A DNA stretch of 13,731 bases from Candidatus Woesearchaeota archaeon (GCA_019322805.1 JAHWIC010000032.1:1-13731); one strand, 5' to 3'; positions 1-5,380 are shown, counted from the first letter of the stretch. Notes: generated by a model from the sequence alone, not told the origin. A program made the numbers and translations.

Positions 1-148
1 AAATATAGTAAAACATACGAGAGATATTGGGAATGCTAAATTATACAAGCTGAATATGGCGAATCCTTTTGTAAAAAGAATGGTTGGTTTGTTTGACGCT
101 TTAGTAATCGAGCCACTTAATAAAAAGAAGGTAGAAGTAATGCATTAA
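1..148 (+). CDS. C-terminal end of a winged-helix transcriptional regulator (5' truncated)
   Basis: An open frame enters from the left edge (first full codon at base 2) and stops at TAA 146-148, giving 48 residues. The piece reads KHTRDIGNAKLYKLN, then NPFVKRMVGLFDALV. This pattern, a wing followed by 'gnaklYkLN..NPfVk.l' and a last helix, is typical of the C-terminal half of small archaeal winged-helix (ArsR/TrmB-like) DNA-binding proteins. The HTH itself lies outside the window, so the family is inferred from the tail only. The gene converges with the KaiC-like gene, with 17 nt between the stops and no clear terminator. The tail ends in a Lys-rich stretch. Confidence 0.6.
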   Translation, partial: NIVKHTRDIGNAKLYKLNMANPFVKRMVGLFDALVIEPLNKKKVEVMH

Positions 149-165
149 TTTTTAGAATCGTTAAT

Positions 166-873
166 TCATTCACTCTCTTTCCTAACCGCAATCCCACTCT
201 TCTTAATCTCATAAGCCTTGCTCTCTTTGTACTGGTTGGTCCATCTCATCTTTGGGATGAAGATTCTGCGCTCAATTGTTCCCAGCTCTAAGAAATCAAG
301 GTTTATTATGCCGTCGACTAAATAAGGTATGTTGTAATAAAAACCATGCCTGCTGTCCTGCTGCATCTCAAGTATAAGTATGGAAGTCAAGCCCTTTCCC
401 CTGAGCATTGAAAAAGCCTGGTTGACCATTCTTCGTATATTGACTTCTGTAGGCATTGTTAAGGATTCAGGATGGGATACAGAAGCAAAAAAGCAGTTAA
501 AGCTGTCAATAACAAGCCTTTTAACCTCTTTATCATCCTTTATCTTCTGGAACAGATCAGAATAAATCTTTTCATACTCTGGATAGGTATAGCATCTGAT
601 TACTATCTTCCCTTTCTTGACATATTTATTGAACTCTTCAGAAAAATTAAACTGATTTACCATGGTGTCTATATTGCCTCTCGGCTCTTCGAGGTTGATA
701 TAAACACATTTCTGCCCTTTTCTTGCGCCTTCCAACAGGAAGTGCAAAGTAAAGATAGACTTACCTACGCCAGGCGGGCCAGATAATCCTATAATGCTGC
801 CATTAGGTAGTCCGCCCTGAATCATTGAATCAATTCCTTTTATGCCTATTTTTTCGCGCTCCATTTTAACCAC
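166..873 (-). CDS. KaiC-like RecA-fold ATPase, single domain
   Basis: This is a 235-residue protein of the archaeal KaiC/RadA-like ATPase superfamily. Visible motifs are Walker A GPPGVGKS (32-39), the KaiC-type catalytic glutamate pair E62-E63 in 'YINLEEP', and Walker B 'RLVIDS' with D123. The C-terminal 'KMRWTNQYKESKAYEI.KSGIAV' is the usual KaiC end motif (normally K-x-R-G-T), here with Trp in place of Gly. One KaiC domain only, so it is not the two-domain clock protein. Single-domain archaeal forms are thought to act as ATP-dependent signalling or assembly factors, but the role here is unknown. The start is GTG at 873, 6 nt after the stop of the upstream gene; ATG at 864 (M4) is an equally good alternative. 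It is very likely co-transcribed with the small protein at 880-1182. A receiver-domain gene lies 0.9 kb away, which suggests signalling. Confidence 0.85.
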   Translation of the reverse strand: MVKMEREKIGIKGIDSMIQGGLPNGSIIGLSGPPGVGKSIFTLHFLLEGARKGQKCVYINLEEPRGNIDTMVNQFNFSEEFNKYVKKGKIVIRCYTYPEYEKIYSDLFQKIKDDKEVKRLVIDSFNCFFASVSHPESLTMPTEVNIRRMVNQAFSMLRGKGLTSILILEMQQDSRHGFYYNIPYLVDGIINLDFLELGTIERRIFIPKMRWTNQYKESKAYEIKKSGIAVRKESE

Positions 874-879
874 TTATCT

Positions 880-1182
880 TTAAAAACCCAGCTTGTCTAC
901 AACATAAACAAAAACAATCTTTGACTCTGTTTCCAATTTCTGGCATCTGACCTTATCTGTAAATTTTATATTATGCCTTAGTTCCCTAGGGATAAGGAAA
1001 TATTTTGTAGCTTCGTTCTTGCCCCTAGTGGACAAATTAGTTCTGATCTCTGCAACATCCTCTGAAAAGATATGGATATTCTTGATATGGCCTTTAAGCT
1101 GCAAAGACTCATCATAATCCATAACAACCTCATAAACTATCTTTCCGTCTTTTGTGGTTTTAGAGCTAAGTATGGATCCCAT
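880..1182 (-). CDS. Small conserved beta-rich protein, paralogue A (unknown function)
   Basis: This 100-residue protein has no function I can name. It clearly shares ancestry with the divergent gene at 1398-1691. Common blocks are MG.I..S.T at the N-terminus, ESL.LKG...NIH.FS.D (about residues 25-43), RGK...TK.FLIP (about 53-65) and SK..F.Y.VDK near the C-terminus. The alternation of hydrophobic and charged residues suggests a small beta fold. There are no membrane segments and no Cys pairs. ATG 1182 has no strong Shine-Dalgarno sequence. A TATA-like TTATATA lies on the minus strand at about 1219-1228, so the leader would be short. The kaiC-like gene starts 6 nt downstream, which makes an operon. 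It could be a partner or regulator of the ATPase, but that is inference from position only. Confidence 0.75.
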   Translation of the reverse strand: MGSILSSKTTKDGKIVYEVVMDYDESLQLKGHIKNIHIFSEDVAEIRTNLSTRGKNEATKYFLIPRELRHNIKFTDKVRCQKLETESKIVFVYVVDKLGF

Positions 1183-1218
1183 TGTATCTGCTTAATCCAC
1201 CCCTTTAACCTCTTAATT

Positions 1219-1228
1219 CTATATAACA
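1219..1228 (-). promoter_or_regulatory. TATA box for the small-protein/KaiC operon
   Basis: The minus strand reads GTTATATAGA, centred about 40 nt upstream of the ATG at 1182. Archaeal transcription normally starts about 25 nt downstream of the box centre, so the start would be near 1198 and the leader about 15 nt. Inferred from sequence only. Confidence 0.5.
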
Positions 1229-1282
1229 CTCTCCAATAATAACACTTATTTAAGTCATATTTATTAAGTTTATGTTAGTTTT

Positions 1283-1309
1283 GGGATAAATTATTTAAAT
1301 ATTTATCCC
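1283..1309. repeat. Perfect 9-bp inverted repeat in the divergent promoter region (candidate operator)
   Basis: GGGATAAAT (1283-1291) and ATTTATCCC (1301-1309) form a perfect dyad with a 9-nt spacer. The spacer holds the small palindrome ATTTAAAT. The dyad lies 8-10 bp upstream of the TATA box of the plus-strand gene at 1398, where archaeal activators commonly bind, and about 55 bp upstream of the minus-strand TATA box. A half-site match (ATTTATCC, 1732-1739) occurs upstream of the receiver gene promoter. The regulator is unknown. Confidence 0.55.
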
Positions 1310-1316
1310 GCACATA

Positions 1317-1326
1317 CTTTTATAAA
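1317..1326 (+). promoter_or_regulatory. TATA box for the 97-residue gene
   Basis: CTTTTATAAA-type box (TTTATAAA at 1319-1326) 72 nt upstream of the ATG at 1398. The expected transcription start is near 1347, inside the 11-nt repeat tract, leaving a leader of about 50 nt with a strong ribosome-binding site. Confidence 0.55.
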
Positions 1327-1330
1327 TTCA

Positions 1331-1359
1331 TTTACTACCTATTTACTATATGTTTACTA
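1331..1359. repeat. Three tandem TTTACTA units, 11-nt period
   Basis: TTTACTA occurs at 1331-1337, 1342-1348 and 1353-1359, exactly 11 nt apart, so all copies face nearly the same side of the helix. They cover the expected transcription start and early leader of the gene at 1398, where a bound protein would block transcription. Alternatively this is low-complexity AT sequence, but the exact spacing argues for a protein-binding array. Confidence 0.5.
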
Positions 1360-1387
1360 CATGTTGTGGAAAGATAGTAATAAAAAA

Positions 1388-1394
1388 GAGGTGA
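1388..1394 (+). promoter_or_regulatory. Strong Shine-Dalgarno site
   Basis: GAGGTGA ends 3 nt before the ATG at 1398 and matches the 16S rRNA anti-SD complement. It fixes the start of the 97-residue gene and contrasts with the apparently leaderless genes elsewhere in the window. Confidence 0.7.
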
Positions 1395-1397
1395 CCG

Positions 1398-1691
1398 ATG
1401 GGAGAGATAATAGGGTCTAGGACAATTGGAGATAGGGTTATATACAAAATAATGGTAAACGAGAATGAATCATTAACCCTAAAAGGAAGCATGAGGAACA
1501 TTCATCTATTCTCTCTAGACTTGTGTGATGCAGAGTCAAGAATAATAGAAAGAGGCAAAGAGGGGGTAACTAAACATTTCTTAATACCGACCAAACACAG
1601 GCCTAAACCCAAAAAAAAACCAGACAGCGTTTCTTACCAGGCAATTGATCTGGACAGCAAAACAATATTTATTTACACTGTTGATAAATGA
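1398..1691 (+). CDS. Small conserved beta-rich protein, paralogue B (unknown function)
   Basis: This is a 97-residue paralogue of the product of 880-1182, transcribed away from it. The blocks NESLTLKG, NIHLFS, RGKEGVTKHFLIP and the SKTIFIYTVDK end align directly. It differs by a basic, Pro/Lys-rich loop (about residues 67-76, HRPKPKKKP) and by a Cys in the LCDAES segment. The start is supported by the GAGGTGA site. It lies just upstream of the receiver-domain gene, which seems to have its own promoter. Function is unknown. Two divergent copies, one attached to a KaiC-like ATPase and one beside a receiver, suggest adaptors in a signalling route, but nothing in the sequence proves this. Confidence 0.75.
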   Translation: MGEIIGSRTIGDRVIYKIMVNENESLTLKGSMRNIHLFSLDLCDAESRIIERGKEGVTKHFLIPTKHRPKPKKKPDSVSYQAIDLDSKTIFIYTVDK

Positions 1692-1740
1692 TTTAAAAAT
1701 ATAGATTTACTTCTTTCAGATAAAACAATAAATTTATCCA

Positions 1741-1774
1741 GAAGTCGTCGCCTAATTTATATACTAACGACTTC
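1741..1774. promoter_or_regulatory. Receiver-gene promoter: TATA box bracketed by an 8-bp inverted repeat
   Basis: TTTATATA (1756-1763) is the TATA box. Transcription should start near 1785, only a few nt before the ATG at 1791, so the mRNA is essentially leaderless. GAAGTCGT (1741-1748) and ACGACTTC (1767-1774) form a perfect inverted repeat around the box, with half-site centres 26 bp apart. A dimer or looped protein on these arms would cover the TATA box, so repression is the likely effect. Confidence 0.55.
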
Positions 1775-1790
1775 CGTGCTTGAGTTAAAA

Positions 1791-2150
1791 ATGAAAAAGA
1801 TACTTTACGTCGAAGACAATGAAGATACTGCAGAAGTAGTAAAGATGATCCTGACGCATGAGGGATTTCAAACAAATATAGCATTAACAGGAAAAGAGGG
1901 TATAGAAAAAGCAAAAGAGGATTTTGATTTATTCTTGTTGGATGTAATGCTGCCAGATATGTCTGGATGGGATGTCTTCCATAAGATTAAGAAAAAGCGA
2001 TGTAAAGGAAAATGCGCATTTTTAAGTATTGTTCCTAAGCCCAAAAAAACAGAAGAATTGAAAAAGATGGGAGTTGAGGATTATATTCTGAAGCCATTTA
2101 CAAAAGATGATTTGATAAAGAGAGTCAGGAAACTACTTGGCTATTCATAA
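1791..2150 (+). CDS. Stand-alone response-regulator receiver (REC, CheY-like)
   Basis: This is a 119-residue phospho-receiver with no output domain. Numbered from ATG 1791, the acidic pair is E8-D9 in 'LYVEDNED', the phospho-acceptor is D51 in 'LFLLDVMLPDMSGW', the switch Ser is S79 and the conserved Lys is K101 in 'YILKPF'. All residues needed for phosphorylation are present. A GTG at 1776 would add five residues, but it lies upstream of the predicted transcription start, so ATG 1791 is preferred. No histidine kinase is present in the window. Single REC proteins act by binding a partner; the KaiC-like ATPase and the small paralogues are candidate partners only by proximity. The stop overlaps the convergent pssA-like gene by 6 nt. 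Confidence 0.9.
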   Translation: MKKILYVEDNEDTAEVVKMILTHEGFQTNIALTGKEGIEKAKEDFDLFLLDVMLPDMSGWDVFHKIKKKRCKGKCAFLSIVPKPKKTEELKKMGVEDYILKPFTKDDLIKRVRKLLGYS

Positions 2151-2651
2151 TTTCTTAAACCTTATCGAGCTTACCATCAAGAAAGCTGCCAGAATAAGAT
2201 ATATGTAGTATAGATAGAATAGATTGTAATCGACAAAAGCGAAATAAAGCAGAGGCACAGCCACGCCATTTACTGTTATTGGCATTCCCTCAAAATGCCC
2301 TTCTGTTTTTGTGATATTGAATCTTGCGAGCCTTATTACCCCAGCTAAAAGATAGAGGATGTAAGCTAAAACAAATATTAGGTCATTAAGTATGACAAAT
2401 ACAAAAACACAAGGAGCAGCACCAAAGCTTATTATATCTGCCAAGGAATCAAGCTCTTTTCCAAGCTCATTTGAGATCTTCCTCTTTTTCGCGACCTTTC
2501 CATCAAGATAATCAAAACCCGCTGCCAGGAGCAATAAAATTGCAGCAATCTCCATCTTGCCAATAACTGCCAAGAACATGCAAAGCAGGCCGGATACTGC
2601 ATTGAGAAGTGTAAACAAATCACTGATCTTGAGCAGCTTGATTAAGTTCAT
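2145..2651 (-). CDS. pssA: CDP-alcohol phosphatidyltransferase, serine type (archaetidylserine/phosphatidylserine synthase)
   Basis: This is a 168-residue membrane enzyme that should join serine to a CDP-activated lipid. The family motif runs D47-x2-D50-G51-x2-A54 ... G64-x3-D68-x3-D72, so all four metal-binding Asp residues are present. The usual Arg after the Ala is Lys55. 'RLARFN' at 107-112 followed by 'FEGMPI' is characteristic of the serine-using (PssA) branch. Hydrophobic segments at about 12-30, 34-50, 78-104 and 128-162 fit the multi-helix CDP-alcohol transferase fold. ATG 2651 overlaps the stop of the decarboxylase gene by 4 nt (ATGA), so the two are translationally coupled. In an archaeon the lipid is probably CDP-archaeol, but the substrate cannot be read from the sequence. 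Confidence 0.9.
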   Translation of the reverse strand: MNLIKLLKISDLFTLLNAVSGLLCMFLAVIGKMEIAAILLLLAAGFDYLDGKVAKKRKISNELGKELDSLADIISFGAAPCVFVFVILNDLIFVLAYILYLLAGVIRLARFNITKTEGHFEGMPITVNGVAVPLLYFAFVDYNLFYLYYIYLILAAFLMVSSIRFKKL

Positions 2652-3220
2652 GAAAATTCACCAATAACAGTTAAGCCAGCCTTTACTTTCTGCCCTTTTT
2701 TGACTTTAATCTTAACTTTTGAAGGAAGTATCATTGTTACCTGGCTTCCAAGTTTTATCAACCCAAATACCTGCCCTTTTTTTATCTTTTGTCCGGGTTT
2801 AATAAATGTTTCTATCCTTCTTGCCAAATAACCTGCTATCTGGATTACTTTTATTTTTCCTATTTTAGTGTCAAGTGTTGTTTCAGTTTTTTCGTTTTCT
2901 AATGCTCTAAGCGAAGAAGCTATTTTGAATTTTCCTTCTGAATGTTTTACAGAAACTACCTTCCCATCTATAGGGCATCTGTTTATGTGGTTGTCATATA
3001 CCCTCATAAATATTGAAATAAGATAGCCATTTTGGGTAATGCCTTTTGCCGTTGACTCGATTAAGCCAAGAATCCCTTTTTTGATTTTTAGTTTTTCTTT
3101 ATCAGAAATCCTGATTATATCCACTATTTTGCCGCAGGCAGGACTTACAATATTATTGCCTTTTGGAGGATTAACACCCTTATCTATCAGAGTATACTTA
3201 AACAATGATTTACCTATCAT
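2648..3220 (-). CDS. psd: Archaetidylserine/phosphatidylserine decarboxylase proenzyme, short archaeal type
   Basis: This 190-residue protein should remove the carboxyl group from the serine head group to give the ethanolamine lipid. Members cleave themselves at a Gly-Ser bond, and the Ser becomes the pyruvoyl cofactor. Here the site is 'KLGSQV', G158/S159, giving a beta chain of 158 and an alpha chain of 32 residues. Other family marks are the N-terminal 'VSPA.GK' motif, His78 in 'YDNHINRCPIDG', 'ALENEKTE' (usually ENERN) and 'AGYLARRI'. The conserved Asp of SPADG is Cys29 (codon TGC), which is unusual. The protein has no obvious N-terminal membrane helix. Its promoter is a TATA box 26 nt upstream of ATG 3220. 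It is first in an operon with pssA, which uses the preceding step's product. Confidence 0.88.
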   Translation of the reverse strand: MIGKSLFKYTLIDKGVNPPKGNNIVSPACGKIVDIIRISDKEKLKIKKGILGLIESTAKGITQNGYLISIFMRVYDNHINRCPIDGKVVSVKHSEGKFKIASSLRALENEKTETTLDTKIGKIKVIQIAGYLARRIETFIKPGQKIKKGQVFGLIKLGSQVTMILPSKVKIKVKKGQKVKAGLTVIGEFS

Positions 3221-3241
3221 AAGAGCTATATTTTTTTGGTG

Positions 3242-3250
3242 TTATTTAAA
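3242..3250 (-). promoter_or_regulatory. TATA box of the psd-pssA operon
   Basis: The minus strand reads TTTAAATAA, centred 26 nt upstream of the psd ATG, so transcription should begin at or next to the start codon (leaderless mRNA). This supports ATG 3220 as the true start and shows that the operon does not need read-through from 3262-3678. Confidence 0.6.
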
Positions 3251-3261
3251 GGTTTTTATGG

Positions 3262-3678
3262 CTATTTTTTCTTTATATTAAGTATATGGGCTGGTTTGTT
3301 TAATTCATGCAGCCACATCAAGCCAATCTTTTGCAGCTCTTTATTAAATCTGTCAGAAAGCTTATAGGTTTTTTTGTATAAATCATAATATATGACGCCC
3401 ATGCTTTTCATTGGTGTCAGGATTCTGTCATAAAACTGCCTTTTGTTGTAAGAAAGCTTAACCTGTTTGCCCCTGTACTCAGGCTCATTGATCTCTGTCA
3501 CTAATTTGCCTTCATGCAGCTGGGTCGCAATAAAAGACATCTCTGTCTTGGTTATTTCTCCTCCTTTTTCCTTCATCAGCTTTATCAGAACTTCCCCGAC
3601 TATTTTCTGCTGTTTTGTAGCAAATACTATCTCAAAAATATTCTCTGGCAAATTGAATATGTCAAACAATATTACCAT
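3262..3678 (-). CDS. Winged-helix DNA-binding protein (function unknown)
   Basis: This 138-residue protein looks like an archaeal winged-helix protein. The segment from about 22 to 58 (KQQKIVGEVLIKLMKEKG, then KTEMSFIATQLHEG) gives helices 1 and 2. 'YNKRQFYDRILTPMKSMGVI' (about 76-95) resembles a recognition helix followed by a first strand, and 'YYDLYKKTYKLSDRF' is the wing. The Lys-rich C-terminus could add DNA contacts. There are no ligand or metal domains. ATG 3678 is preceded by a strong G-rich ribosome-binding site, and a TATA box lies at 3713-3720. It is 41 nt upstream of psd on the same strand. Psd has its own promoter, so control of the lipid operon by this protein is possible but unproven. 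It could also regulate a distant target. Confidence 0.65.
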   Translation of the reverse strand: MVILFDIFNLPENIFEIVFATKQQKIVGEVLIKLMKEKGGEITKTEMSFIATQLHEGKLVTEINEPEYRGKQVKLSYNKRQFYDRILTPMKSMGVIYYDLYKKTYKLSDRFNKELQKIGLMWLHELNKPAHILNIKKK

Positions 3679-3681
3679 AAT

Positions 3682-3720
3682 ACCCCCCTAATATAGTAGA
3701 AAATCAGAATAGTATATAAA
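3682..3720 (-). promoter_or_regulatory. Promoter and G-rich ribosome-binding site of the winged-helix gene
   Basis: On the minus strand TTTATATACT (3711-3720) is a TATA box. AGGGGGGT (3682-3689) lies 3 nt before the ATG at 3678. The expected transcription start is near 3690, just at the ribosome-binding site. A second TATA-like TATATA occurs nearby at about 3730-3735. Confidence 0.55.
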
Positions 3721-3786
3721 TATTGCTTTTTATATACTGGTTGAGCAATAATTTGAGTAATTATCATTAGGTTAAATTTCATCTAT

Positions 3787-3800
3787 CACAACTAGTTGTG
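3787..3800. repeat. Perfect 14-bp palindrome
   Basis: CACAACTAGTTGTG is its own reverse complement. It lies about 70 bp upstream of the TATA box of the winged-helix gene, in a gene-free stretch, and could be an operator for a dimeric regulator, perhaps the neighbouring winged-helix protein. The link is inference. Confidence 0.45.
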
Positions 3801-3853
3801 CTTTTGATTTGTTTTTATCATCTTAAATCATCATTAAATAACAATGAATCAAC

Positions 3854-4030
3854 GAAAAATGCTGACGCATTTTTCTAGTGTAGTAAATTATTTCATAATT
3901 TATACACAATCTGAAAATCCCCTTCACAACCATGTTAAAGGAATTTTCATCTTATTCTGTTTCATTAAGAAACAGAAGCAGATGATTTTTGCTTTAACGA
4001 AGTGAATAAAGCAAAAATCGGATTTTTTTA
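3854..4030 (+). ncRNA. Cluster of strong hairpins ending in a T-run (possible small RNA or terminator region)
   Basis: Three near-perfect stems stand in a gene-free stretch. (1) GAAAAATGC/GCATTTTTC at 3854-3875, 9 bp with a TGAC loop. (2) 3947-3985: a 6-bp stem TCATCT/AGATGA, a 2x2 internal loop, then a 9-bp stem TTCTGTTTC/GAAACAGAA with an ATTAA loop. (3) GATTTTTGCTTTA/TAAAGCAAAAATC at 3984-4019, 13 bp with a 10-nt loop, followed almost at once by seven or eight T's (4022-4029). Stem 2 shares two bases with stem 3. No plus-strand gene lies upstream, so stem 3 with its T-run would terminate only an RNA starting inside this gap. The structure is seen; expression is not. Confidence 0.35.
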
Positions 4031-4165
4031 TTTTCTAATGATTCTTTTTTATTGATTTATTATTATTGATTTTGGAGCAAAAATCAGATTGATTTTTTGT
4101 TTTATTGATTTTTAAAATTGATTAGTTTTTTATTGATTTTTTTCTAATGATTTTGTTTTATTGAT
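4031..4165. repeat. AT-rich tract with seven ATTGAT units
   Basis: ATTGAT begins at 4051, 4065, 4088, 4104, 4117, 4132 and 4160, usually followed by T-runs. TTTCTAATGATT occurs at both ends (4032-4043 and 4141-4152), each followed by a T-rich stretch and ATTGAT, so the tract may have grown by duplication. GCAAAAATC also recurs at 4011-4019 and 4077-4085. An inverted repeat AAAAATCA/TGATTTTT lies at 4079-4097. It is upstream of the DUF362 gene promoter. Its role is unknown: curved DNA, a regulator array, or simple low-complexity growth. Confidence 0.5.
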
Positions 4166-4170
4166 AAACT

Positions 4171-4178
4171 ATTTAAAA
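4171..4178 (+). promoter_or_regulatory. TATA box for the DUF362 gene
   Basis: ATTTAAAA, centred 26 nt before ATG 4201, predicts a leaderless transcript. No Shine-Dalgarno sequence is seen before the ATG, which agrees. Confidence 0.6.
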
Positions 4179-4200
4179 TAAACAAATAAATTCTCTTAAT

Positions 4201-5334
4201 ATGAAAGTTGCGGTTGTAAAGTGCAATTCATACAATGAAGATGCTGTGTACAAAGCAGTAAAGAAAAGCATTGACTTACTTGGCGGAATAAAAATAAAGC
4301 CTGGCAGCAAAGTCCTTTTAAAGCCGAATGTTCTTTCCGCGAGAAAGCCAGAGGCAGCAATAACAACTCATCCAAGCATAGTTGCTGCTGTCTGCAGGAT
4401 TCTAAAGCCGATGAAGGTCAAGGTTATGATTGGAGATTCCTCTGGAATGGGCAGGTATGGTTATACGACTAATGCTTTAGAAGCAAGCGGAATGAAGAAT
4501 GTTGCAGAAAGGTTTAATGCAGAGCTGATTAGTTTTGAGGGTTTGTCAAAAAAAGTAAAGATAAAAGGTGCAAGAATTCTGAAAAAGGCAAACATTGCAA
4601 AACCAGTTCTTGATGCCGATTATATCCTTAATCTTCCAAAGCTAAAGACGCATACGTTGATGAGGTATACCGGAGCAGTTAAAAACATGTTCGGCTGCAT
4701 TCCTGGCGGAGGGAAATCACACTGCCATGTAACAGCTCCAAAAGAAGAGCAGTTTGGGGATTTATTGTTGGACCTATATTCAAGGGTTACCCCTCACCTC
4801 AATATTATTGATGGTGTTGTTGGCATTGAGGGAAACGGCCCTGGCTCTGCTGGCATTCGTAAAAAAACAAACCTTATTGGAGCCAGCAAAGATGCAGTTG
4901 CTCTTGACATTGTTGTTTCTGAAATAATTGGCTTTGACCCAATGGAGATAAAGACAAACAAGCTTGCAAGGGAACGCGGAATCTTTAAGGATAAGGTTGA
5001 TGTCGTTGGAGAGAAAAATATTAAGGTAAAGTATAAACAGCCGCTAAAGATAAAGGTGCCTGCATTCATAGAAAGGTTCATGTTCAGGCAGGCAATGCTA
5101 AGACCACATATAATGAGGGATAGGTGCAAGGCATGCGGCATCTGCATAAAGGCATGCCCTGCAAAAACAATAAAGCTTGTTAAGGGAAAAGCGCGCATAT
5201 TTGACAAGAACTGCATAAGATGTTATTGCTGCCATGAGCTCTGCCCTTACAATGCGATTGAATTAAAGAGGCCGCTTATGAGGATCCTTATTGATATTGG
5301 GAAAGCAGTGCTGCAGAGATTAAGAAAATTATGA
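4201..5334 (+). CDS. DUF362 protein with C-terminal 2x[4Fe-4S] ferredoxin domain
   Basis: This is a 377-residue protein. The N-terminal two thirds match the DUF362 family ('VLLKPNVLS' near 40, 'TTHPSIV', 'IGDSSG', 'YILNLPKLKTHTLMRYTGAVKNMFGCIPGG' about 145-172, 'IIDGVVGIEGNGP'). The C-terminus has two complete four-Cys motifs, CKACGICIKACP (about 309-320) and CIRCYCCHELCP (about 338-349), each CxxCxxCxxxCP, so two [4Fe-4S] clusters are expected. The family's reaction is not established. The ferredoxin part suggests electron transfer to a reductive step. No signal peptide is present, so it acts in the cytoplasm. The last 28 residues form a basic, hydrophobic helix that might sit on the membrane. 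It is 46 nt upstream of pgk on the same strand, but pgk appears to have its own promoter. Confidence 0.88.
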   Translation: MKVAVVKCNSYNEDAVYKAVKKSIDLLGGIKIKPGSKVLLKPNVLSARKPEAAITTHPSIVAAVCRILKPMKVKVMIGDSSGMGRYGYTTNALEASGMKNVAERFNAELISFEGLSKKVKIKGARILKKANIAKPVLDADYILNLPKLKTHTLMRYTGAVKNMFGCIPGGGKSHCHVTAPKEEQFGDLLLDLYSRVTPHLNIIDGVVGIEGNGPGSAGIRKKTNLIGASKDAVALDIVVSEIIGFDPMEIKTNKLARERGIFKDKVDVVGEKNIKVKYKQPLKIKVPAFIERFMFRQAMLRPHIMRDRCKACGICIKACPAKTIKLVKGKARIFDKNCIRCYCCHELCPYNAIELKRPLMRILIDIGKAVLQRLRKL

Positions 5335-5339
5335 CAAGC

Positions 5340-5376
5340 TTTAAATTATTGTTAGGTTTGGATGTTTTTGAGGTGG
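5340..5376 (+). promoter_or_regulatory. pgk promoter and ribosome-binding site
   Basis: TTTAAATT (5340-5347) is a TATA-like box just after the DUF362 stop, with the expected transcription start near 5368. GAGGTGG (5370-5376) is a good Shine-Dalgarno site 4 nt before ATG 5381. Read-through from the DUF362 gene may add to pgk expression, since no terminator is visible in the 46-nt gap. Confidence 0.5.
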
Positions 5377-5380
5377 TTTT

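Noticed and set aside
380..786. Plus-strand open frames opposite the KaiC-like gene
   Set aside because: They lie wholly within the well-supported ATPase gene, show no family motif and lack a ribosome-binding site.
2648..3220. Psd as a pseudogene because of Cys29
   Set aside because: The frame is intact, the cleavage site and other motifs are kept, and the gene is coupled to pssA; one substitution is not enough to call it broken.
3721..4200. Replication origin
   Set aside because: The gap is AT-rich with repeats, but no Orc1/Cdc6 gene adjoins it and no origin-box-like G-rich repeats are seen.
4794..5216. 140-residue minus-strand open frame within the DUF362 gene
   Set aside because: It is a shadow of the conserved coding frame that carries the Cys motifs; no independent signals are present.
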